Under the pieces are notes generated by a model. The model was not told the DNA's origin and made no database searches. It worked only from the letters and a program-made list of their open reading frames with translations. This document shows positions 1-7,700 of a DNA stretch of 11,881 nucleotides, piece after piece. A program made the position numbers and the translations under genes. Within the stretch, counting starts at the first letter, position 1. Each line of letters opens with the position of its first letter. Origin of the DNA: Candidatus Poseidoniaceae archaeon (GTDB lineage Archaea; Thermoplasmatota; Poseidoniia; Poseidoniales; Poseidoniaceae); assembly GCA_029250385.1 (NCBI GenBank), contig JAQXFJ010000088.1, forward strand, positions 1-11,881. Reading direction: 5' to 3'.

Positions 1-963
1 TATATCACCGAGCAAAGCCATTGGTATTTTTGCTGGGAATAAAAATACTAGTAACGGTAGCTTGTAACTAACCCAGACGTACTCTACATTATGTTGTTTG
101 AGTTCATTTATTGACTTGGTAAGTTCTTTTTCTGTCGGCGTACGACGTGGAGCTCTTGTTTTGTGGTATGGTTTGATAGTACCATCTGGCATTTCAACTA
201 TTGAAGTCAAAAGCCAAACATGCCGTTTTGCTACATTATCGATTGGCATTACTGTAGAATGCCAAAACATTCGTAAATCTCTAAGAGATTTAACATTGCC
301 TTGAGACAAATTCTTCAACATCAAAATAAATGGTATGAATAAGAAACTGAACCCACCCCACATTAATAGGGAAATCGCTGGAGGAAGTGACAATATCAGA
401 TCTTCGCCATAATCAATCATCACCGGCATGGTTGACCAGTTTGGAACCAGTATGGCAACCCACATCAATGCTTTAGCGTCAGCCCCACCATGTATCATCC
501 TTAATCTCCAACCGAGATCAATCACGAAAATCACTAACAAGCCTGATAATGTTGACCAGTACAAAGCAGCCATTCCAACCGCATCCCCTAACACAACGTC
601 CAATAAGTCAACATCCCCATATTTAGAGAACCCAACTACAACTCCAATTATGCTAGCGAAATACCAAATAGCAACTGTGATATCTAGTTTATTTCCAGAC
701 TTGAGATCAATGTAAGTTGGTCTACCAATTATTGCGACTGAGGCATATGCTACAACTGCTGAGGCTGTCAAGTAGATGGTCCAATCTGCTTCCCGGGCCA
801 TTAATTCCAAAGCCCAAAGAAAAATCGCTGGTTTGACCCAAACCATCCAATGTTCGTTTTTTACCCGCCTGGTTTTGTGATCCATCCATGCTGCCCAACC
901 CATTCCAAGCAGGAGGACGCACACTCTGCTCCAACCTAGAACCTGTTCTGAGGTTAGTGCCAT
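1..963 (-). CDS. Archaeal prepilin/preflagellin peptidase (A24 family, FlaK/PibD-like), C-terminus cut by window edge
   Basis: Membrane aspartic protease expected to cleave class III signal peptides from archaellins and type IV pilins on the cytoplasmic face of the membrane. Reading back from the ATG at 963 the frame stays open to base 1 (321 residues). The two catalytic aspartates are visible: D28 in WMDHKTRRVKNEHW just after the first hydrophobic helix, and D162 in GGADAKAL, the archaeal form of the GxGD motif with Ala before the Asp. Hydrophobic stretches lie near residues 8-26, 61-80, 96-112, 129-152, 164-174, 190-216 and 302-318. The end (VWVSYKLPLL, then LLGD) resembles, from memory, the end of methanococcal FlaK, so probably only a few residues are missing. 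An in-frame TAA at 988-990 fixes the ATG at 963 as the furthest start. It is divergent from the UPF0147 gene. No pilin or archaellin substrate is in view. Family is confident; whether it serves archaella or pili is not determinable here. Confidence 0.88.
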   Translation of the reverse strand, partial: MALTSEQVLGWSRVCVLLLGMGWAAWMDHKTRRVKNEHWMVWVKPAIFLWALELMAREADWTIYLTASAVVAYASVAIIGRPTYIDLKSGNKLDITVAIWYFASIIGVVVGFSKYGDVDLLDVVLGDAVGMAALYWSTLSGLLVIFVIDLGWRLRMIHGGADAKALMWVAILVPNWSTMPVMIDYGEDLILSLPPAISLLMWGGFSFLFIPFILMLKNLSQGNVKSLRDLRMFWHSTVMPIDNVAKRHVWLLTSIVEMPDGTIKPYHKTRAPRRTPTEKELTKSINELKQHNVEYVWVSYKLPLLVFLFPAKIPMALLGDI

Positions 964-1034
964 GACATAGCCATGTCGGCAGTGAACTTAAAGACGGCCT
1001 ACTCGGTGGGCTAACTGGTCAGCGTTGAGGGTTT
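964..1034. promoter_or_regulatory. Divergent promoter region between prepilin peptidase and UPF0147 genes
   Basis: These 71 bases must hold the start signals for both flanking genes. The only AT-rich TATA-like element seen is CTTAAAG at 987-993. Its centre lies about 27 bases from the minus-strand ATG at 963, which fits a leaderless transcript, and about 45 bases from the plus-strand ATG at 1035, which fits a short leader. On the plus side GAGG at 1027-1030 sits four bases before the ATG at 1035 and could be a Shine-Dalgarno site. The TATA assignment is inference from spacing alone. Confidence 0.35.
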
Positions 1035-1304
1035 ATGATGGATATAGAAACAAGACTTCAGCAAGTTGCTACTGTAATTAATCAAATTGATGACCCTAAA
1101 GTCCCAAGAAACATTCGCAGGCAAGCCAAGGAGGCATGCGAACAATGGCTGCTAAATAAGGCCAAAAAATTGGATGTTCGAATTGCAATGTCACAATCAA
1201 AACTTGAGGAGTTATATGAAGACCCAAATATCCCGCCCGAATTTGGCACACTCATTTTGATGATTAATACCGAACTAGAGAAAATCTTGACAGAAGTCCT
1301 ATGA
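1035..1304 (+). CDS. UPF0147 family protein (conserved archaeal protein of unknown function)
   Basis: An 89-residue soluble, helical, charged protein with no signal peptide or membrane helix. It matches the archaeal UPF0147 family pattern: a helix ending in DDPKVPRNIRRQAKEA (residues 20-35), a middle helix with the VRIA-type segment, then EDPNIPPEF at about 62-70 and a final amphipathic helix. VPRNIRR and DPN(I/M)P are the family hallmarks as I know them. Length is normal for the family. Function is unknown; the family is widespread in archaea, which suggests a housekeeping role. Two ATG codons are adjacent (1035 and 1038); GAGG at 1027-1030 fits either. The TGA stop at 1302-1304 directly follows, base for base, the TAG stop of the convergent MFS gene (1299-1301), so the annotated intervals overlap by six bases. 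Confidence 0.9.
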   Translation: MMDIETRLQQVATVINQIDDPKVPRNIRRQAKEACEQWLLNKAKKLDVRIAMSQSKLEELYEDPNIPPEFGTLILMINTELEKILTEVL

Positions 1305-2648
1305 TTCTTCTAAAATATCGTTTGGAATAACTTTAATTCGCAATGATAAAATCGCTGCAAATAGCATCACTATACCACATAGATGGAATGACGTATGGTA
1401 ATCAAGCGGCCAATCTTTTGAGACGGTGAATGTCCAAACAATACCACCGGTTAACGGCCCTAAAATCCTGGCAAATGAACTAACTGATTCTTGTGCACCC
1501 ATCACCACTCCTAAATTGATACCTTCTTGCTTAGCTGTAGTGGTAAGTAGCGATGATGAAGTTGGCTGGAAAATACCATTGCCCACAGCGATTAAAATCA
1601 CTACCACGAATAGTTGGGCAAGTGCCCAGTCAGTTTGGGTATATGGTACTAAAGCCAAACCTAAACCAGTAATTAGACATGAGATTGGCAGCAGTTTTTC
1701 AGGACCAAATCTTCGTGATAAAGGACCAATTAATACTCCTTGGGTAACTATTCCTGCAATTCCTATAATGGCAAAAACCCGTCCGTTCTGGGCTTCATTA
1801 TAGCCAAGTCCGCCCAAACTGATATCCATTCCAGTATACAAAATAAATACTGCATGCATAATAGTAAATCCGAAAATAAACAACATTGTGACCCAAATAA
1901 TTAATGATATAGAACCACTTTTAAGCATGGAAATGGATTGCGAAACGGATTTCCCAATCCTGGCATTCCATCCCAAACCATCATTTTTCGAACGCTTTGA
2001 TTTGGGTAATGATTCTGGTAATTTCCAATAAGCGAATATTAGAGAGAACATCGATAGAGCACCCGCAGCTAGACAAGGCAATAGATATGGATATGTTTCA
2101 AAGATAGTCGATTCAAAATAATCCCATCTGGCGGCCGGATTTGATAACTCTCCCCCAATAAATGGCCCTATAGTAAACCCTAATCCAAATGCTGCGCCTA
2201 TTATCCCCATTCTAGTAGTCATCTGGGCTGGACTGCTAACATCGCCTATGTACGCTCTTGCAACAGCCAGATTACCATTAAAGACACCAGCAAGGAATCT
2301 AGCAGCTAACGCTATCATGAGGGTATTAGCCAGTCCAAACATGGCGAAAAATACAGTATTTCCAATCAATCCAATCATCAATACTGGACGACGTCCTATT
2401 CGGTCAGATACTGAACCCCAAAATGGTGAAAACAAGAATTGTGCTGCAGAGTAGGATGTCATTAGCAAACCAACCCACAGCCCCACTTCAGTAATTCCTT
2501 CAGCCGCAGCTAAATCTTCGACTAGATAGGTTAGAAATGGTATGACTATCCCAAATCCAATCATGTCAATCATGGTGACTAAGAATAGCACGAACAGTGC
2601 TGCAGCACTAGCCTCAACAGTTTGCTGAGGTTGTTGGCGTTCAGTCAT
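1299..2648 (-). CDS. MFS transporter, DHA1/Tet-like proton antiporter family
   Basis: A 449-residue integral membrane protein, the usual length for a 12-helix MFS carrier. Motif A lies after helix 2 (GSVSDRIGRR, residues 78-87). The antiporter motif C is in helix 5 (GxxxGLGFTIGPFIGG, about 151-166). A degenerate motif A copy begins the second half (GPLSRRFG, about 308-315), and GNGIFQP (356-362) with ILGPLTGG (395-402) match the C-terminal half of Tet/Bmr-like carriers. The central cytoplasmic loop at about 210-245 is basic and hydrophilic. Motif C points to proton-driven export of a small molecule; the substrate cannot be read from sequence. The ATG at 2648 has AGGG a few bases upstream. It lies 61 bases after lonB on the same strand and may share its transcript. 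Family is secure, substrate unknown; resistance should not be inferred. Confidence 0.87.
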   Translation of the reverse strand: MTERQQPQQTVEASAAALFVLFLVTMIDMIGFGIVIPFLTYLVEDLAAAEGITEVGLWVGLLMTSYSAAQFLFSPFWGSVSDRIGRRPVLMIGLIGNTVFFAMFGLANTLMIALAARFLAGVFNGNLAVARAYIGDVSSPAQMTTRMGIIGAAFGLGFTIGPFIGGELSNPAARWDYFESTIFETYPYLLPCLAAGALSMFSLIFAYWKLPESLPKSKRSKNDGLGWNARIGKSVSQSISMLKSGSISLIIWVTMLFIFGFTIMHAVFILYTGMDISLGGLGYNEAQNGRVFAIIGIAGIVTQGVLIGPLSRRFGPEKLLPISCLITGLGLALVPYTQTDWALAQLFVVVILIAVGNGIFQPTSSSLLTTTAKQEGINLGVVMGAQESVSSFARILGPLTGGIVWTFTVSKDWPLDYHTSFHLCGIVMLFAAILSLRIKVIPNDILEES

Positions 2649-2709
2649 GGCGTTCCCTAATACTCATCGTTTTTGTAGTCAACGCGCTTAAGCAACTCAA
2701 ACTAGCGAA

Positions 2710-4734
2710 TCAAGCTGATGGAGAATTGTTGGAGACATCAGGAGTCAATCGATCTATGACATTACCTAAACGCTCAACAAGCCCTGCTTTGTGGTCATGT
2801 TTGATTAGTGCATGCTCCATCACTTCATCAAGTGAATCTACTGGGATTACTTCTACGATGTCGACATATTTGTCATCAAGCAGCACGTCTTGCATGTTGG
2901 CTCTCGGAATTACTACTGTCTTCACTCCTGCTGCTGCGGCGGCTTCTATCTTAGCAGTAACTCCACCAATTGGCAGTACTTCTCCCCTGACTGATAATGA
3001 ACCTGTCATTGCTAGATTTTGTCTAATGGGTATTTCTTCTAATGCAGAAATTACTGCTGTTGCGATGGTTATTGATGCTGAATCGCCGTCTACACCATGG
3101 GTGTCAACAAATTGGATGTGTATATCATAATCTGAAATATCCTTTCCGGTAAGTTTCTTGATTACTGCACTGACGTTAGTTACGCTTTCTTTAGCCAGAT
3201 CAGATAATCCTCCAGTTGCGTGAATCTTACCGCCGCCACCTTGCGATGGGGTAACTAGGGCCTCTACTGGCAACATTATCCCACTAAAGTCGGATAATCC
3301 GGAATTAGCACCTAGTACAGCCAGTCCGTTAACTCTACCAACACGTTCACCAGAATTGACTAGTAAAGAGTAATCTCTTCGGCGTTCGATCATTCTATCT
3401 GCGACTTGTTGCTCTAATGGTTTCGCAATGTTTCTTGCGCCAAGAACGTGTGCAGCGGTAGTTAATTGCGCACCCTCTTCGCTGGCAAGATCCCCTGCAA
3501 TTCTAATTAGTCCGCCTAATTCTCTCAGACGAAGTGACAGTTTACCTCTACGCCCAGCTCTTCGTTGTGCTTCTCTTAGTATGATGCCAACTGCTGACTT
3601 ATCGAAGTGCGGTATCTCTCTGTTTGTACCCATATCTCGGATAACTTCTTGCGCAATAAAACGTATGAGCCTTCGACGATTTCTAGAGGTGTCTGGCATC
3701 TCTGAATTAACATAGACCTCATAGCCATATCCACGGATTCTGCTTCTAAGTGCAGGGTGCATTCCTTGGATAGCATCCAAGTTACCTGCAGCAATTAGGA
3801 TGAAATCGCAAGGAACCGGTTCAGTCTTTGTCAAAGCCCCTGAAGAGCGTTCTGAACGACCTGAAATTGGAAATGCTCTCTCTTGCATAGCAGTTAGCAA
3901 GGCTTGTTGCTCTTCTAGCCGCAGCAAATTTACTTCGTCAATGTAGAGCACGCCTTTGTGAGCACGGTGGATAGCGCCTGGCTCTACCCTGTCGTGGGCT
4001 GGAGTTTCCATACCACCTGACTGGAACGGGTCGTGCCTTACATCTCCAAGCAGTGAGCCAGAAAGGGTTGCGGTGGCGTCGATGAATGGTGGTAATTCAT
4101 TCATTTCATGCTTTACCAGCAATTTAGGGATTCGACTTTCGTCAGATGCACCTAACCTACCTCTGATGAACATGTAACCAAACATAAGTAAGAATCCACC
4201 AAATAATAGTGTGATGATATCACCGGTTTGCAATGTTGCTATCACCAATAGGAAACCTATTGCTGCAAAAGCAATCAATAACATCTTTTGTGACCGTTCT
4301 CTTTGTTGCCTAATAGCTTCGCGTTGTAACTTTACGATTCTATCGCCACGAGATGCTGGAACGCATCTAACTCTTGGAGCATTTTCATCATCTTCATTGG
4401 GATAAATTAGAACATCTTCTAAAACGTCCTTTGGCAATAGTTCGGTCATTGACTTGGCCAACATTGATTTTCCAGTACCAGGATCACCAATCATCAGCAT
4501 GTGTCGCCTTTGTTCAGCAGCTTTCTTTATGACTACTGAGCCGGTTTCTTGACCGATAACTTGGTCGACTAAAGTTTCAGGGATAGGAACCTCTTCAGTA
4601 GATGAAAATTCAACGCCCTCAATCCATTTATCAACGGCTAATGTCATTATTTCGTCTGTGCCAGTCGGCTCTGGAGCCCAAATGGTTACCTCTTCTTCAG
4701 TAGGTTCCTCTGTGCTGATATCTTCACTGCTCAC
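2710..4734 (-). CDS. lonB: Archaeal membrane-anchored ATP-dependent protease LonB
   Basis: Membrane-bound AAA+ serine protease that degrades regulatory and damaged proteins from the cytoplasmic side. In order: an acidic N-terminal extension (1-40); the LonB opening VDQVIGQE (56-63); Walker A GDPGTGKS (83-90); two membrane helices inserted in the ATPase module (about 151-167 and 171-190), diagnostic of LonB against soluble LonA; Walker B VLYIDE (262-267); an arginine-finger/sensor region around HPALRSRIRG (326-335); and the protease domain with catalytic Ser552 in DGDSAS and Lys595 in GGVTAK. All key residues are intact and 674 residues is normal. The start is GTG at 4734: an in-frame TGA lies four codons upstream, and a strong GAGGGG ribosome site precedes it. 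It sits 60 bases downstream of the thioredoxin-like surface protein gene and 61 bases upstream of the MFS gene, all on one strand. Confidence 0.96.
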   Translation of the reverse strand: MSSEDISTEEPTEEEVTIWAPEPTGTDEIMTLAVDKWIEGVEFSSTEEVPIPETLVDQVIGQETGSVVIKKAAEQRRHMLMIGDPGTGKSMLAKSMTELLPKDVLEDVLIYPNEDDENAPRVRCVPASRGDRIVKLQREAIRQQRERSQKMLLIAFAAIGFLLVIATLQTGDIITLLFGGFLLMFGYMFIRGRLGASDESRIPKLLVKHEMNELPPFIDATATLSGSLLGDVRHDPFQSGGMETPAHDRVEPGAIHRAHKGVLYIDEVNLLRLEEQQALLTAMQERAFPISGRSERSSGALTKTEPVPCDFILIAAGNLDAIQGMHPALRSRIRGYGYEVYVNSEMPDTSRNRRRLIRFIAQEVIRDMGTNREIPHFDKSAVGIILREAQRRAGRRGKLSLRLRELGGLIRIAGDLASEEGAQLTTAAHVLGARNIAKPLEQQVADRMIERRRDYSLLVNSGERVGRVNGLAVLGANSGLSDFSGIMLPVEALVTPSQGGGGKIHATGGLSDLAKESVTNVSAVIKKLTGKDISDYDIHIQFVDTHGVDGDSASITIATAVISALEEIPIRQNLAMTGSLSVRGEVLPIGGVTAKIEAAAAAGVKTVVIPRANMQDVLLDDKYVDIVEVIPVDSLDEVMEHALIKHDHKAGLVERLGNVIDRLTPDVSNNSPSA

Positions 4735-4739
4735 GACTA

Positions 4740-4745
4740 CCCCTC
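4740..4745 (-). promoter_or_regulatory. Ribosome binding site of lonB (GAGGGG)
   Basis: On the minus strand GAGGGG lies five bases before the GTG codon at 4734. Together with an in-frame TGA twelve bases upstream of that GTG, it decides the lonB start in favour of GTG. A leadered message with a strong Shine-Dalgarno fits lonB being internal to, or a member of, a multi-gene transcript. Confidence 0.6.
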
Positions 4746-4794
4746 ACACTACTCCCCTTTATGGGTTTAGAAAGTTCCACAAATCAAAAATTCC

Positions 4795-7700
4795 TCAATT
4801 CTTCGTACGGTCTAGGTATTGCTGACCATAGTATTCCCACTGGTCCATAGACCATCCGGATGGAAGGCCGCCTGGAGGGAATGGTGGACCTCTGTGTGCT
4901 TGAATTGGTGGACCTGCAGGTCTAGCAGCAATTGGCTGTGGAGCATATTGAATTGGTTGTGGTTGCTGAGGATATGCCTGTTGAGGCTGGCTATATTGTG
5001 GGGTTGTTAATTGTGTTTGGAAGATTGCTTGGGTGCCACCATACATCGAGTTCGCTACAGCATCTCTTGCGGGTAGTGTGGTATCGGCCCACTTGAATCC
5101 TTGGGAGTCATCATATTCTTGATTACCTCGCAGTAGGAACATACCACCGAGTAGTGCAACGATGATGATTGCGGCAACAATACCCAAAATCAACATTGTA
5201 TTGTCATTAGAATTCGTTTTGTCAGCAGATGTACCCGAGGCTTGATCTTCGACGCAATTCACTCTTGGGTCAAGACAGGCTAACTCAAGTTCTGCTTCAG
5301 CGTTAACTAATTCTACTTTCAAACTGGTTGTATCATCATCTGTGGTAGTCTCAATGTCGTTCTTGATTTGGTCAATCTTTTCATTGAGTTTATCGATATG
5401 TGAATTAATCATGTCATCGCTCATTTGTGACGGTGGTGGTACATCTTGAGTAACTACCCATTTGTATAATGGTTCAGCAGATCTTATTGTTTTGTAGTTA
5501 TTATTCATATCATCCACACCATCGATCATGATGTAAAAGTAATCGCCATAATCATAACCATATGGTCTTGCAGGCGAATCTGGATTAACGACATTTGGTA
5601 TATCGACATCGATTTGCCATCCTTGAGCGGATTGGGTCATATCTAAATCATAAATCCACATACCGTCGCAAACACCTTCATAGGTACAAGTTTGCCACTT
5701 TACTGTCATTGAAGTGAATACCGGGGCATCCTCGCTAAGATACATATTTGCAGTTGGAATTTGTCCAATGTACATATTTCCTGCTTCAACAACCATGAAT
5801 CCATCTTCAAGGGGATTTTTAGCAATAGTAAATTCAAGAGAATCATACACTTCGATAGTAAAGCTATATTCTGTTGAATCATATGTGTCAACCACTTTGA
5901 TTACGACTTCTTGTTCGCCCACATCATCAAATTTCAATTTCATAAAACCAGTTTGACGAATGTATTGTGCACCACCAGGTTCTCCTGGAGAAGAAACTAG
6001 AACGGTAACGTCATCTATGCTATTGTCGACATCAGATACCAGCGATTTCAGGTCTATCGAGGATTCTGTATTAGTTTTAAGTCGCATATCCTCAAACTGT
6101 GTCATGTCTATGACGGGAGCGTCATTGATTGGATTAATATTAATCAGTAAAGTTTGATCTGAACATTCGTTATCTGCATCACATGCCCGAATTGTTAGTG
6201 TTGACTGGCCTTCAGCATCAGTGCCGATGGTTTCAAACCCAAGTACACCATTCTCAATTCGAGTTTCAATTAAGCCAGGATTGGTTTGAGAAACAACCTC
6301 AAAGACTAGTAAACTTGCAGAACTAACTTGTCCATCAGCAGTTGTATCTGTAACGTATTGTAGTAGTCTTAGGGTGCCATCTGAGTCTGGACCTTGTTCA
6401 TCAATAGATTGAGTAGGCAATCCTAGCCACCTTGGTTGACCGTTTTCAATCACGTTAAACTTTAGAGTACCATATGGCATGTTATTGCTTGAGTAACTAC
6501 CGCCATCATCAACAGTTACTAGAACACTCTTTTGACCTAGTGGGCAGCCCTGAACATCATCGAAAGAGAAATCAACAGTTATCGTTGATGAAAGTGGATT
6601 CCAAGAAACAAAGTAAGGGCTATCTGAGCTAATATCTAGGTCAAAGAGCGGTGTTTCTGGGTCACTTATGTGATTGGTCATATCAACGTCAGTAGCAACA
6701 TCACAGGTAACTGTAGGAATCGGTTCTGCGACTATTTGTGGTATCCCGTTGGCAAGGCTAAAGGCATCAGGAGTTACTCGCCACTGACTTTCTTGACCTC
6801 TGCTGTCAATTGTTTTTGATCTTAAATCATAATCACCAGCTGGCATAGTAAGGGTTGGAGTCATTGTGTACTCACGTCCTTCGTTAGATGTTCCTTCATT
6901 GACGATTCTCTCACCGCCTGAATCAATACTACCATCCCAAAGGTTTTGACCTGCTGGAGATACTTCCAATTCGAAATTCATTGATTGTATGGTGTCGACA
7001 TAATCGTCAGCAGTACCCTTTGCAATAACAGTGAATATGGAACCTCTTTCAATGACATTTTCACCACTTACTGTTGCTTGTTTAGCAGTAGGAGGTCGGT
7101 CATGATTGAGTTCTTCGACAAGTATATTGTTATTTGAAGAACGGTCTCCAGTCAATCCGGTTAGTCTTGCACCAAACCCAGTTTTCCATGCATTACTAGG
7201 CATATTTGCCGTATCGATATTCGCTGTGTGAGTCATTGTTCCAAGAATTGCCAAATTGGTCAATGACTTAGTGGACACTACAACAGGACTGTTGCCATCC
7301 ATGTAAATAATTTCGAGAGTACCACCATCTGTATAATCTAATCCGCCAATATTTTTGGCAGTTGCGCTGACGGTTAATTGATCTCCAACCATATAACCAG
7401 TTGAAGATGCTGGATTTACTAAATTTACATCAGTAACTGCAATTTCTAGCTTAGGTCCCATTTCCGAATCAGCTGCTGAGAGTACATTGCGGTTAGCAGT
7501 ATGGCTTCCATCAAGCAGTGCTGCTACTGTTAGGAAGTTATCAGTGGCAGATTGACCCGCACCATCACCTCTAACAGTTGAAATTGGTTTGGACCAAGAT
7601 TTGCTTACAGGAGTTCCGGAGGTTAGCGTGACAGATTCAAAGCCAGTGCCTGCGGAGTTCAACAACCAATCCTGCCATACATGGTGAGGATTAGGGTTAG

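Noticed and set aside
98..715. Two plus-strand reading frames of 68 and 95 residues
   Set aside because: Antisense to the prepilin peptidase; low-complexity composition with no motif.
722..934. 70-residue minus-strand reading frame
   Set aside because: It lies in another frame within the prepilin peptidase gene, whose translation carries catalytic motifs; this frame shows no recognisable protein features.
1426..1803. 125-residue plus-strand reading frame
   Set aside because: Antisense to conserved MFS motifs; a by-product of codon usage on the coding strand.
1299..2648. Calling the MFS gene a tetracycline or multidrug resistance determinant
   Set aside because: Motifs A and C define only the antiporter family; substrate cannot be read from sequence and nothing nearby suggests drug resistance.
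2726..3130. 134-residue plus-strand reading frame
   Set aside because: Antisense to the LonB protease domain including Ser552 and Lys595; Ser/Thr-rich with no domain.
4873..5013. Repetitive-looking stretch considered as a DNA repeat or CRISPR-like array
   Set aside because: It encodes the Pro/Gln-rich cytoplasmic tail; there are no regular repeat-spacer units.
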